A DNA stretch of 64,000 nt from Warburgia ugandensis (GCA_035236585.1 CP141139.1:37643217-37707216); one strand, 5' to 3'. Shown: positions 50,001 through 62,328, numbered from the stretch's first letter. The notes: generated from the sequence alone by a model not told the origin. Made by a program: numbers and translations.

Positions 50001-53000
50001 TTAGCTCAACCTTTATAAGGTTCTTATGAGCATTAAACCCTAAGTACTCTTGCTATTTAATTTTAATTAAATCGATGAACTTTTAAAATGTCATTCTGGG
50101 GTTTATTATTCTCCTAATTTGGGCAAAGGAAATCATATTCCTAATATTATCCTACTAACTATAGCCCTTACTATCATTAAGTCTATGTCCATATTCATTG
50201 TAAATGTTCATTAATACCTATTTTCATTTTATTACATTTTTCATGTAATTTACATAACATGAATAATTAAAGCATAAATAAATAAATTTAATAATTAAAC
50301 TTACTAAGCAATTAAAAGAACATTTACAATAGAATATAATAATTCACATGCTCATTTGAATATTTCACATTTGTCCATTTTGATCCAATGATCATATTTT
50401 GATTTCTATTCATCTTTCATCCCATTAAGGGTTTTGATCTTGATCTTTCAATTTTATTCAGATCTATCATATTTTCTTAATGTGATATCATTACTAGATC
50501 ATTGATGCATCTCATCATATGATCTGATCTTTTTTAATCCAACTGATCAAGAAGATCTTAAGCCATTTTATCAAAATTAAGGGCATAGATCTCAATCTAT
50601 CTCAAATTAGCCACATCAGGCTCATCAATCCATATGATCTTAACTTTAGATCATCATTCAAACTGATTTTAATGGTCTGATCATGCTTGATTACTCAGAT
50701 CAAGTAGATCCATGATCATTTTTAAGATTTCTCTTCCATTAAGGTTAAATTTCTTAATTCATCCTAGATCAGTCACATCTAACTCTTGATTCCATGTTCC
50801 CTCATCACTAAATCACTGATGGATTAGAATTCCAAGGTCTGATCATGCCAGATTTGACTGATCTTGGGAATTAGTACCACTTTTTGTAATTTACAAAATT
50901 TTATATTGAATAAAACCTAAAATTTATATTTCCATTAGATTCTACTCCTCACCAGTAATCTAGAGCTTGTTTCCAATCTTGATTAAATGAGCTCTGAATT
51001 ACATTTTTAAGTTTTAGATTTGTTTTGATAGTCCAAATTTGATATGGACTATTAGAACATGACAAAATGGGGTGGCGACCTTCACCGTAACCGGGAAGCA
51101 GCACGCATCGCCATCCTTTATGACCACGCACCGTACGCTCTGCACGCATGAGCACGTGTGAAGGTGCGCCCGAGTCGAGTGTTGTTTTGCGCCTCCCTAG
51201 TTGCATCCCGAATTAAGATCTTTGGAGATCTGTTGAGACGGTCCAATCTAGACCTTCAAATCAACAGTTCCCCAAATCAACAACCAGATCTAATGGGAAT
51301 CTCACTGTGAACCTAGATCTAGGTGTTTCGGGGTCCTACAATTCCATCCAACGGCTTAGAATTCTCATCTGAGCTGTTCTTGGATAGTTCCCATCTAAGG
51401 TTCACCAGATCTGTTTCACCAGTGAACCAGTCGCTAGTGAAGCATATTCAACTGTGAATCCTCATGTTTTTTGTCAAAAAAGAGGGGGAAAGGAGGAAAA
51501 CCTACTTGAATCTGGTATGAAGTAGAGAGGAGTGTCGGAAAGGGGGAAAACGTTGACAGATTTGAAGCCCTAGACGGTTGGCTAGGGTTTTTGTAAATTT
51601 TAAGCTAATGATGTTGTTTGCTAGTGCCAAGGAAGAAACGAGGAGAGAGGAAATGGAGAGGGAAGTGTGGGAAATGGATTTCAAGTCTCCTAGGATCTTT
51701 CCAGTGTCGGAGGAGGGAGTTGTGGCGAGGATTTGGCCGGCCTGGGAAAAACCCTAGCCAGCTAATCCTTCAATTGGGATCGAGTGGAAGGTGAGTCTGG
51801 GGATGCGCTAGCCTAGGACAGGTTGGTTCTTATGCCAGGCCCATGTGGGGACCGCTTCGCTAGCTGGAAAGAGAGGAGAGAGAAAAAAAAAAAAAAAGGA
51901 AAAAGAGAGAGAAAGAGGAGGAAAAAGAGGGGGGGGGAGAGAGAGAGAATGGGAGAGAGTGTAAGGATCTAGAATTTTGTGTGAATAGTGGGAGGGTATT
52001 TATAGGGCTACTTTTGAATTATTTTAATTAAAATTTTAATTATTTTTATTTTAAATAATTTTTCACTTTTCTTATAAAATTAAAAGCATATTCCTCGTCA
52101 TATTTATTCTTCATCATTGATATTTCCTAAGCTGGCTATCCACCAACTCACCTAACTTTTTTGGACCCCACACAAAAGTAAAATGACCCTTTTATCCTTA
52201 TGGGTAAATGTAAATTTACAAAATTAAAAAAATAGGGAATTTTCACCTAAGCTCTGATTTCAGCGTGCTTATAGTTATTTTGACTGGTTTCCTGTGAATG
52301 ATTTCAAATATCTATGTTTCAAGACCTGAATCTTTTTTAAAAAAATGATAATATATTAAATGTAATATTCTGCCTCAATTTTCATAAAAATTCCAATTAA
52401 TTCGAAATAATTTCAGAAAAATTGGGGTTTTCACAACTTAACCTCCTCAATAATATTATTTAGTATTTTAATCAATGTATAATCACAATAATCTATCCTT
52501 TTTCTAATATTATTTAGTGTGCTCCAAAATAACTTATTTGTCAAATAAATCCTCTATCTAATAGTCCTTATAATTGACTTTTTAACTTATTCAGGTCATC
52601 TTATGCTATCTTCTAAAAGACCATAAAGAATTGAGTTTTAATAAGTAATAATTTAATAATAACTCAATCTCATATTAGATTGAAAATCTTGAAAACTTCT
52701 CAATATATCTTGAAATTTTCTAATTATATCCTTTTCCATAATCTTGAATTATTTATCTTCTATAATCACTACGTTTATACAAATTTCTTGACTTTCAAAA
52801 CAATGTGTTTAGCTTCCTGTATTTGTTTATAGCGTCTTATTTTTCATATACTATGACTATTTCCTCATCAATGTGAAAAATGTATATATATTTTTTACTA
52901 TAGTCTATAACTATTCCAATATACAGAATCAATCATATCATTAGTACAAGATCAACATCAATCTTAATTCTCATGAACTCTTGTACTGACTCATCCACTA

Positions 53001-53299
53001 AGTTATCTTAGTAAATTCATATTTGATGTACAAGATGTATGGACAATGATCTCATTGTGAACCATATACTATCATGGTTAACTTGTTTTTCTAAAAAATT
53101 TAGGATTGAAATTTTCCACTTTCACTATTCTTCCTCATCTGATTTATCTCCAAATTTTCCTCAAGTTAAAAAAACATTCTTTCTTACTCTAGAAATTAAT
53201 CATCTATTTGTCAAAATTCTTCTCCTTTATTGTTTTTGGAGAGAAATACTCACTATTACCTTGAATTATTCTTAAGTAATATCTATTCTTTAGAAATTT

Positions 53300-53465
53300 C
53301 AATTTTACCCTTCCTATAAAGGTTGAAATTTTTCTTACCCTTACTAACTCACTGACTGGACTTATCACATCCGAGTTATACCTCAAATCTTTCAATGGTA
53401 GATTTATAATTGATGCAAATTCACATAAGATAAAAGAGTGTATTGATCTAGAATCATACAATCTT
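53300..53465 (-). pseudogene. Retropepsin-like protease remnant
   Basis: The minus-strand frame YDSRSIHSFILCEFASII corresponds to the active-site region of gypsy proteases, usually DSG-THSFI. The glycine after the catalytic Asp-Ser is replaced by arginine, consistent with a single G-to-A change, and threonine is replaced by isoleucine. An inactive copy is expected. Confidence 0.7.
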
Positions 53466-53469
53466 TTGC

Positions 53470-54672
53470 ATAATTATCAAACATAAGCAAAGTACCTTCA
53501 ATCACCGCATTTAAGGTTTGGGCTTGATCGTCAGTAATAGCAAATACCCTTCATTGCTGTCGAGGGATATTCTCTGGTTTCTCCTCTTTGATTACCAATT
53601 GTTTCTTGTAGTTATTTGGCACGTGTCCCAGTTCCCCACATTTATAACACTTGAGTGGAGATCTTTGTTGTATTGGATTAGGGCATATACTCCTAGGGTA
53701 GAATCTTCTACACTTGGGACAACTGCTTTGATTTTGTCCAAACATAGAATTTCCTTGATTACTTGGAGGCTTGAAGTTATGCATTGGCCTTTTGCCTTTC
53801 TTAAAAGGCCTTGGATTAAAGTTTGCCATCTCTCCTCTTTTCCCATTTTGATTTTCCTTAAAATCTTACTCAAATTTAAAAGCCATTTCTACGCATTCCT
53901 CTAGCGTCGTGGGTTTGGTACCCAACACCTTAGTTCTCAATCCCGGATTAAGACTTCCTAGGAATCTACCAATAGTCTGCCTATCCATACCATAGATATG
54001 TGATGCAAATCTCTTCAACTATACAAATTTGTTTTCATATTCTACAACAGACATACTCCCTTGTTGTAGATCCATGAATTCTTTTTCCTTTGTTGCTTGC
54101 ACATGAAGAGGAAAGTATTTGTTGTTAAAGATTTCTTTAAATTCTTCCCAAGAAATATTTTTTAGGTTGGAAAAGAAATTCCTCTTTGTCGATCTCCACT
54201 AGAAGGTAGCTTCTTGTTTTAGAATATAGGTGGCCATCTTGACTTTTACTTCTTCGTAAAACTTCAAAAGTTTTCTCAACCTCATATATCCATTCCTCAG
54301 CTTTTTCAGCATCGCCTTTTCCATTATAACCTATCACCATTTTTTGAAATCTTTCCACCATTTTGTTCAACTTCTCTGGTGATAAATGAGGATTTCCTGT
54401 TACTCCCATAGGTACTAGTGAAGAATGATCATGTACTGGTGTTGGAGTATTATTTCTTTGAACAGGTGTGATAGGCCCGCTTCATGCTGAGCTGGAGTTT
54501 GTGCACTTTGTACTACTACAGGCTCTATAGGCGCCTGAGGTTGTTGAAGATGGGGAAGAAGACCCCACAGCACTCTTGTTATAATTTCCTCAATGTTATT
54601 TTCTTGAGATGTATTCTCCATATTGGAGTCACTAGTCCTCTGAGCTGTCCTCCTAGTTCTCTTAGGTGGCAT
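53470..54672 (-). pseudogene. gag polyprotein pseudogene, Ty3/gypsy (Tekay/Del-like chromovirus)
   Basis: The start MPPKRTRRTAQR at 54672 is typical of gag in this plant lineage. After a frame change the retrotransposon-gag domain is seen at 54409-54137 (GDAEKAEEWIYEVEKTFEVL). The nucleocapsid end at 53829-53551 contains CPKCRRFYPRSIC, then CYKCGELGHVPNNY. The CCHC zinc knuckle has lost its last cysteine (tyrosine instead). Several frameshifts separate the parts. The coding strand is minus, matching the orientation of the flanking LTRs and primer-binding site. Confidence 0.85.
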
Positions 54673-54792
54673 CTGCTCATAAATAAAAATTTCTATATAA
54701 GCACTCTATATAACTAATTCTATCTTAATCTAAATTTGGATTGTCATCTTAATATTGAACATATAAAGGCTACAAGTAACTGGATGAACCTA

Positions 54793-54804
54793 ACTCTGAT
54801 ACCA
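54793..54804 (-). other. Primer-binding site (initiator-Met tRNA type) next to LTR-C
   Basis: The minus strand reads TGGTATCAGAGT two bases after the LTR end. This fixes the orientation of the element and identifies LTR-C as its 5' LTR. Confidence 0.85.
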
Positions 54805-54806
54805 AC

Positions 54807-57800
54807 TGAGATGACCCGAGTTTTTAAAACACATTTTCATAAATATTTGCAAAGGTAGGGCCCTGATTTTGAAACTCTTTTAAAATTCAAATAGCAAAAA
54901 CATATTTTCTTTGAAATTGATTTGTCAAAAACCCGAGTGCCACCTCAAATTACTTATCATACATAGATTTTTGTATAAAATAAAATTTCTATTGAATATC
55001 AATAAAAATACTTTTATTAAAATTAGGCTCAATCTAGTGGTTTACATACACAGCCCCAGTAGTCATTACATACATTGTCCAAATATTACAAAATAATTAA
55101 TACAATCTTCCTTAAAGTAAATACCCTGCGTAGTAGTTCAATGATGATTATCCTCAAGTTTTAAGCTTTCAATTTTTCTTATCTGTATCTTAGATATTGT
55201 AAACATTTAAACATTTACAATATCTCAGCAAGCTATGCTTGGTAGGGAATTTAAGAATTATATTTAATATATCTCAAAATCAACAGTTCTTTATATCCAT
55301 GATATAAATCAATTTATACAATTGGATAACCATTTCATCCTTCGGTCATTATATGGATTATATGTATATATTATATATGGATAAAACCACTGAATATCAT
55401 GACTATAATCAATATCATCAATAATATCTCATTTTCAAATTGATTTCAATATTAACACTAGGTGTTAATATATAATCATACTGTATGGGGAATTATCCTC
55501 CAATACAACATTGGTAATGACTTTTACCAGGCATCACATCATGCCATAATCAATTGCATCATAATGCAAATATAATTAAAGGACTACCATGCTTGCAGTC
55601 TTGATCCATACAGTGCGCCTAGATAACTGCTCAATACTCCACTAATACCACGGTGGAAAATACAGATCCATGTTCGTATGGGGGAACCATGGCCGTCACA
55701 GTGGCGGGTTTCCCATAATTGCCCCACGCTATATTTTGCCTCTCTTTGGGTACGGTATCATCATCATAATCAGTTTTGGAGAGCGGGTGGCCAAACCCTC
55801 ACAATTCTCCTAGCATTGGCATTCCAAAGCATAAGCTTGTCTTAAAACAAAACCACAAGCCTCCATGCTTGTATGGAAAATAATATTTCATACTTACAGA
55901 CTATGTGCCTGGTTATAATAGGATATGCTTGTAACTTATTTCCTTAAGATTTGGGGGTCCAACTTATATAATTTAAATCTTCTCATTCTACTCATTAAGT
56001 AATTTCATAATTACTTAATCAATCCATTTGTATTCATTTCCACATCATTTGTTGTCTTAAATAATTTCATAATTACTTAATCAATCACTTTGTATTCATT
56101 TCAACATCATTTGTTGACTCATAAATAATTTTCAGGCAATTATAATCAATCTACAGTTATTAATATAAGATTATGTATAAAATACATGTATCTTTTATAT
56201 TGAATATATTCTTAGGATCCAGCTACCTTTACTTTCAACAACCCATCTTCTCATTGATCTTGATCACATATCCTTCATGTATCTGTCAAATCATATATAT
56301 ATAGTTATTCCTTAACTCATTTATACTTCTTAGTTGTTCTTTTGATCATCCTTATATAAGATGATTTGGTCTTTTTCCTCAGATCATATTGCTCAAGGGT
56401 CTAATCTATTGATTTACATTTGAATCTAGTATTCATACTAATTCAAAAACATACATATTAACACAATACTATGTTTCTTATTATTCTTAATCATTCAAGA
56501 TCTCCCTATGGATCTTGTATGATCTTTGATTATCTTAATTACCATTTTTATTAGGATTAGATAATTTACTATCCTTTTATGATCTTATTATTATTCAACA
56601 AATTAATATTTTACTAATTGAAGATAATTTATGCACTCCTAATTCTAGACAGCTCTTCTTATTTTTAATTGACTAAGGTTTACCAAATAAAAGCTGTTCA
56701 CGGAGTGGTTAATTCAATCATCGTGTAAGGAGGCATTTAGACCTCACAAACATACCCAGAAGTTGGGGGAAGAGCGAGGCTCTATTAGAGAACCCCCTTA
56801 ACCACCATGTGTAGCATTTACTTGGGTGACCTTAGCTCAACTTCATAAGGTTCCTATGAGTATTAAACCCTAAGTACTCTCGCTATTTGATTTTAATTAA
56901 ATCCATAAACATTTAAAATGTCATTCTTGGGGTTTATTATTCTCTTAATTTGGGCCAAGGAAATGATATTTCTTATATTGTCCTACTAACTATAGCTCTT
57001 ACTATCATTAAGTCTATGTCCATATTTATTGTAAATGTTCATCAATATCTAGTTTCATTTAGTTATATTTTTCATGTAATTTACTTAATAGGAAAGCATA
57101 AAGAAGTAAATTTAGCAAGTAAATCTATTAGCAAATAAAGACATTCACAATAATAGTAATTCCAATGCTCATGTTATGCTTCATCATGATCTCTTTGTTT
57201 TTTATTTATTAGATGTAGGGTTTTCATCCAATCAAAGGCCTAGATCTTGATCTTTCATATTTTTGTTACATCATCTCATATAATCTCATCTAGATCATTA
57301 ATTGATCTTACAAGTGATCTGATCTATCTTGATCCAACTGATCAAGAAGATTTTGAGCCATTTTATTAAAATTAAGGGCATAGATCTCAATCTATCCCAA
57401 ATTAGCCACATCAGGCCATTCTCTTTATCATGATCTTATCATTAGATCACCATCGCTACTGATTCATAGTTTATGATCATCCTTGATCAATTTGATCAAG
57501 GAGATTATTATGTATTTTCAAGGATTTTGTTACTTTTAATGGTCAAGATCTAAAGATCTACCAAATCAGTTACATTTAATCCATTTCTTTAAATTATCAC
57601 ATCATTAGATCACTAATGGATCAGAATTCTAAGGTATGATCATGTTAGATTTGACTGATCTTGGGAATTAGTACCACTTTTTGTGATTTACAAAAATTTA
57701 TAGTGAATAAAACTTAAATTTTATGTTTCCGTTAGATTCTACTTTTCACAAAAAGTCTAGAGCTTCTTTTCGATCTTGATTTGGAGTTAAAATGAGCTCT

Positions 57801-59190
57801 GAATTAGATTGTTAAGTTTTAGATCTATTTTGACGGTCCAGATTTGATTTGGGCTGTCAAAACGAGACAAAACAGGGCAGTGCACTTCATCGTAATTGGG
57901 AAGCAGCGCATTGTCCCTCTCTATGACAGCACACCCAACGCTGCACAAGCGTGAGCATGCGCAGATGCGAGCCCAAGTCAAGCTTCGTGTAGCGCATCTC
58001 CCTAGGTGCTTCCCAGTGTCTGAACACCGGAGATTTGTTGAGATAGTTTGATTTGGACTGTCAGATCAATGTTTTCCTTGATCTCCCAAATCTAGACAGC
58101 TCATCCTCTGAGATTTCATACCTTGGGGTTTTTGGACCCCAAGAATCCATCCAACAGCTCAAAAACTTTAAAAAGTCACGTTTTATAGGTGTTTTCCATT
58201 TGGTTCACAGGTACTGGATTCACCAAAAAAATCTAGCCAGAAAATCCAGTCAATAATCTCTATGCATGGAAAATTGTTGAAAAAGATAGAGGGGAATGAG
58301 GGGTACCTACCTGAAGTGTCTAGAATTGAAGAATATGGCCGGAAAAGAGAGATCCATATCAAAAAATATAAAGTTGCCAGAGTTATTGTGTTTCTGGTGA
58401 TTTCACTGGTGAATACATTTCAGATCATTGTGAAATCATAAGGCTTTTGAAGGTTGGGAAATTTCGAACAAGATAAATGGTTCAGATCTGATTTCCAACG
58501 GTTTGAATTAGACGTCTAATTGAAAAATAGTACCTAGGGTGAAACCCTAGGTTCATAGAGGACAATGTGTCCATGGATGCACTCGACAGATTTAGGAGAA
58601 TATTCCCCTCGGGTGCGTCCACAGACGCACTTTGTGGTTGTAAAGGGAAGAGAGAGAAAAAGAAAAGAAAAAGGAGAGAAGAGAGAGAAAGAGTAGGAAA
58701 GGGAGAGGGAGAGAGTGGAAGCTTGGAAATTTTTGTGCAATTTCGTGAGAATGTTAGGAGGTATTTATAGGTTTATTTGTGGGTTATTTTAATTATTTTT
58801 AATTTTAAATGATTTTTTAACTTTTCTTATTTAATTCAAAAGAGATTCCTCATCATGTTTATTCTTTATCATTGATATTCCTTGACCTGACTGTCCACCA
58901 GCTCACTTAACTTTTGTGGACCCCACACAAAAGTGAAATAACAATTTTACCCATATGGGTAAATATAAATTCACAAAATTAAGAAAAATAGGAAATTTTC
59001 ACCCAAGCTCAGAATTTAGCGTGCTTACAGTCATTCTGACTAGTTTTTCATGAATGATTCCAAATATCTATATTTCAAGACTTGATTCTTTTTTTAAAAC
59101 TAATATTATATTGAATATAATATTTTACCTCAATTTTTGTAAAAAAATCAATTAATTCCACATAATTCCAAAAAAATTGGGGTTTTCATA
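54807..59190 (-). mobile_element. LTR-C (5' LTR) of the 4.4-kb-LTR gypsy family, uninterrupted
   Basis: This is the only uninterrupted copy, 4,384 bp. On the minus strand it begins TATGAAAACCCC (TG changed to TA) and ends CTCGGGTCATCTCA. A TATA-like CTATAAATA lies at 58770-58762, about 420 bp into the LTR, at the same distance as in LTR-A and LTR-B. A CT-rich leader (minus strand, 58720-58640) follows it. This implies a short U3 and a very long transcribed R/U5 of nearly 4 kb. Plus-strand open frames shared with LTR-A (for example 56950-57138 and 41523-41711) are probably inherited similarity, not genes. Confidence 0.88.
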
Positions 59191-59510
59191 GAGTCCTTAT
59201 GAGAATGCTCCCAAGAATTGTCAATAAAATGTAGGTGATGTCACAGGAAGTCCTAAGAGTATCTACATAAGGAGCGTCACCTTGTCAATTTCTTCATCTT
59301 CATTAAGATTTCATGCACATCTAAAGTGACATGAGGTGCATGCCATTCATCAATCATGACTTCCCAACTACTAACAATTAATTAATGGAACCAAACTAGT
59401 GGATGAGTTTTTAGAATGGGTGCACATGTTCATTTTTATGACCTTAATTAAGGTGATTCCCCCATAGCATGAGCTTTAACTAACATAGTCCTTGAGTTAC
59501 ATTGGCTGAG

Positions 59511-59595
<85 letters not shown>

Positions 59596-59805
59596 AATGC
59601 TCCTTTTTAATTCTTCAGGGATGACACCTTCTATTCAACGAAGGCTAAAGTCATCTAATCCACATGGTATTTTGAGTAGTACATCACAACCACAAGTTGA
59701 ATATGTTAGAACATACAAAGCGGACTCCTTCATGTAGAAATGAGGTGATACACTACAACCTGCCTTGGTCTTGCACTATTTATTCTTATGGATGAAACCT
59801 TTCTA
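59191..59805. other. Unassigned DNA with a long CT microsatellite
   Basis: This non-coding stretch lies between LTR-C and the next LTR fragment. It has no coding similarity, and no target duplication matches the outer end of LTR-A. Confidence 0.4.
59515..59594. repeat. (CT)n microsatellite
   Basis: About 40 uninterrupted CT units. Confidence 0.98.
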
Positions 59806-60980
59806 TGACACCTAGGGTTTTCAAAATACTTTTTAAATGCTATTTCAAAAATCAGGATATCCCTTGTTTGAATTTTTTTTGAAAATAAAACATTAAAAAA
59901 AATTTCATTGAAAAGTATTTTCTACAAATCCTAAGTGTCATTTCTTTAACAAATACAAGGACTTCAAGGTGGAATGAATGTCTCATTCATACAAAAAATT
60001 TGGCAAAGTTTCCTCTATTTTTTGAACATACAAGCATTTAACTCATGTGATATGAAACACCTGATAGACATAAATCATTTTCATTGTTTTGAAAAAGAAT
60101 AATAAAACTCATCACAACCACTTCACAATACAATTGACTAAATAGAAATGAGTCCATTACTTCCAATGCAGACATACATTCACATTCTCAAGTAGTAGAT
60201 GAAACAAATATTAATTTGTGAAGCTTACCCTTCAAATACTAAGAATCCCAATCTTCTATAATTATAACTCCATGTGTCACTTTCAGGTTCTCAGCTCGAC
60301 TTGTTTATCCATCCATTCTAATTCTTCAAGTTTGAGACATTATAGACAAATTACAATGTCTCAGCAGCCTTGCACTTGTATAGGTGGAAAAAGTTGCTGT
60401 TTTGGCATACAATTCATAATTTACATAATCAATGTAATTTTGACAATTTATCATATTTAAACAAATGCTTTTGATGTTTCAAAATAAGTGCTCATGTCAA
60501 AATTAAAAGTTCTCAAATCATACATTCATGAAATCAGTTTACATATACAAATAAATACAATTGACAAATCATTAGACTTTTATGATTTCTAAAGATATGG
60601 TTGCCTTATCTTTTCATGAGGATATTCTATGCCTCTATCATATCATGAACATTTAGTCATACTAAAATCATTTTTCCATGCATAAAGACATGACCATTTT
60701 AAATTTATTCATAACATATAGTCCTTCAAGATCGTTCATCATACATGATCATACAAGAAATCACTCTCAATGCTTAAATTGTTTGCCATTCAATAGTTGA
60801 ATTAATTTATAAAGGAAAGTGATATTTAATGTTCTCATTACCATTTGCAAAGGTAGTTATCTAACATACTTTCCTTTATGAACACACACTGCATTTCAAA
60901 TACACATATGATTCAATACAAGATCATTCAGAATCACTCATAATGCTCGATTAATCCAACACATTAGTAAGTTAACTATG
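59806..60980 (-). mobile_element. 3' part of a gypsy-type LTR (fragment)
   Basis: Read on the minus strand, the fragment ends AAAACCCTAGGTGTCA at 59806, matching the 3' ends of the LTRs at 28496-31468 and 11090-14168. Further shared blocks are GTTTCCTCTATTTTTTGAAC (plus strand, 60010; compare the AAAAAACAGAGGAAAC block at 31240) and AATGTCTCAGCAGCC (60354; compare GCTTACTGAGGCATTG at 30830). The 5' part is missing. The E3 ligase promoter begins shortly beyond. Confidence 0.7.
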
Positions 60981-61088
60981 GTATCACATAGATTTGGACT
61001 GCTAGACAACCAAAGCCAGAGTGACCAGTTCAGATGATCAAAATTAGGTACACATGGATGAAATTTTGAGATCATCGACATCCTGGGC

Positions 61089-61094
61089 CACGTG
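61089..61094. promoter_or_regulatory. G-box CACGTG upstream of the E3 ligase gene
   Basis: A palindromic CACGTG within GCCACGTGTG lies about 300 bp upstream of the first splice donor. G-boxes bind plant bZIP and bHLH factors. Function here is inferred from position only. Confidence 0.45.
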
Positions 61095-61199
61095 TGTTTA
61101 ATGCTTGTGGCGCTGGACTAAACTTATTAATTTTTGGTCGGGAGATTACCACAATAAACTCCTCTTCGGCAGTCCAACTTTCCTAGTTTATTTAGGAAG

Positions 61200-61386
61200 G
61201 AAGAGTGCTGGCATAAATACGCGGTTTTTACCTTCCACCCACCAACATGGGCATCAATTCCGCGCGTTCTCTTTCCTTTTCCCGAAAAAATCGAATTCTG
61301 GGATTCTCGGTCCTTATTGGAAGAATCAACAATCCTACCCTTTCTCTACTGTTTTTCTTCTGTCTCTGTATGTATATAAACTCAAG
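61200..61386 (+). other. 5' UTR exon 1 of the RING E3 ligase gene
   Basis: A leader exon ends at 61386 with the donor CTCAAG/GTAATC. A TATA-like ATAAATA lies at 61214-61220, so transcription may start at about 61250. The sequence is pyrimidine-rich, as in many plant leaders. The start is approximate. The intron 61387-61906 has T-rich content and ends with TTTGACAG. Confidence 0.55.
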
Positions 61387-61906
61387 GTAATCTTTTCTCG
61401 CTTTGCCCTTTTCCGTTGATTCTCGTGGCTTTACGAGGTTCTACTGATCAAAGAACACGAAATCTTTCCTGGGTTTTTTTTGGGGCATTTTTGTTTCTGG
61501 GTAACTGTTCCTGTGTTGATTTGTGCAGTTTTGGTTTGGTTTATTTACTCTTTTGTTCTGGTTTGGTTGGAGAAATCTGTTCTGAAATAAGAAGGGAATT
61601 TGATATCCTAATCAAGGGGAAGAGAGAAGAGATTGTGTTGCTTTGTTGACTTCTTTTCCTGTTATTTTGTAGAGGTTTCTCTGGGTTTTTGCTACTTAGC
61701 TCAGAAAGTGTTTGCTTTTCCTTTTTGTTTGCTGAAGATCAAATAATAGACGACCGTTTCCTTTAGATTTTGTTTTTGAAATTGATGCTAACTCAGTTTT
61801 TCTGCTTCTCTTTTTCTAGATAGTTTGATTGTTAAGTTTTTTAACTTTGATTCTTTTTTTTTTCCCTCTGCTTCTTTGCCTTCTGTGAATATCCTTGCTT
61901 TGACAG

Positions 61907-62208
61907 GTGAAAATGGACGAGATAATGCATATCGTATAAAGAAATTGAAGTACAATTATCAATTTTGATTGGTGCCATTAATTTAAATTTGAAGAGAATT
62001 TGTTGCTTGGTTACTGAAAGAGTGAGAGAGGGGATTCGGGTTTGTGGGGAAACTCAATCTCTTCGAGTTTAATATCCTCTCTCGTTCTTAGTTTTTTGGC
62101 GTTTCTCACTGCCAGAAGAAAGTTTGCTTCACCTTTTGCTGGGAGTACTTCCTCTTGGAGAGCTGTTATTGTTGGTGATACAATTCAAATAACCAAAAGA
62201 GTGCCATT
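61907..62208 (+). promoter_or_regulatory. 5' UTR exon 2 of the RING E3 ligase gene, with a short upstream ORF
   Basis: The exon begins after TTTGACAG at 61907 and is continuous with the coding start at 62209. An upstream ORF of eight codons (ATG 61913-61915, stop TAA 61937-61939) lies near the exon start and could lower translation of the main frame. No longer conserved upstream peptide is recognised. Confidence 0.55.
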
Positions 62209-62328
62209 ATGGGTTCTGTCTGCTGCTGTTTGCGTGTGGAGGATTTGGAAGAATATGTGAATCCCAATAGTTCAGTTTACAGACACTGTGTCTGTTTCAA
62301 TTGTTTCATTCAACAGGTCTTATACGTG
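62209..62328 (+). CDS. RING-type E3 ubiquitin ligase (At3g02290-like), first coding exon only
   Basis: The 40-codon exon begins MGSVCCCLRVEDLEEYVNPN and continues SSVYRHCVCFNCFIQQ, ending LYV before the donor GTATGT at 62329. This Cys-rich start (MG-VCCCL, then a D/E-x-Y-x-NPNS block and C-x-C-x-x-CF) is characteristic of the plant RING-H2 E3 ligase family that includes Arabidopsis At3g02290. In these proteins the catalytic RING lies near the C terminus, which is outside this window. Gly2 and the following cysteines suggest N-terminal lipidation and membrane attachment. No second coding exon was found up to 64000, so the first intron is at least 1.67 kb. The identification rests on the N terminus alone. 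Confidence 0.8.

Larger units (their letters stand above)
44831..52435 (-). mobile_element. LTR-B of the 4.4-kb-LTR gypsy family, interrupted by a solo LTR
   Basis: LTR-B consists of 44831-45917 and 49001-52435. It begins TGTGAAAACCCC at 52435 and ends CTGGGTTGTCACA at 44831 (minus strand). It is colinear with LTR-A and LTR-C and has the same TATA-like CTATAAATA at 52005-51997, about 430 bp into the LTR. It contains a local tandem duplication at about 49160-49290 (repeated CATAATTACTTAATCAATC and ATCATTTGTTG). It is bordered on its 5' side by an internal region whose last bases (minus strand GAGGAGGTTAAGT) resemble a polypurine tract. Confidence 0.85.
52436..54806 (-). mobile_element. Internal region of the gypsy element between LTR-C and LTR-B (PBS, gag, protease remnant; no RT)
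   Basis: On the minus strand LTR-C is followed after two bases by the primer-binding site TGGTATCAGAGT (54804-54793). A broken gag and a protease remnant follow, and about 0.75 kb later LTR-B begins. There is room for neither reverse transcriptase nor integrase, so the element is an internal-deletion derivative or non-autonomous. T-rich non-coding sequence fills 52436-53200. Confidence 0.8.

Noticed and set aside
60218..60460. 80-residue frame with CTCIGGKSCCFG as a cysteine-rich peptide gene
   Set aside because: It lies in an antisense LTR fragment, and the surrounding DNA aligns with the LTRs at 11090 and 28496.
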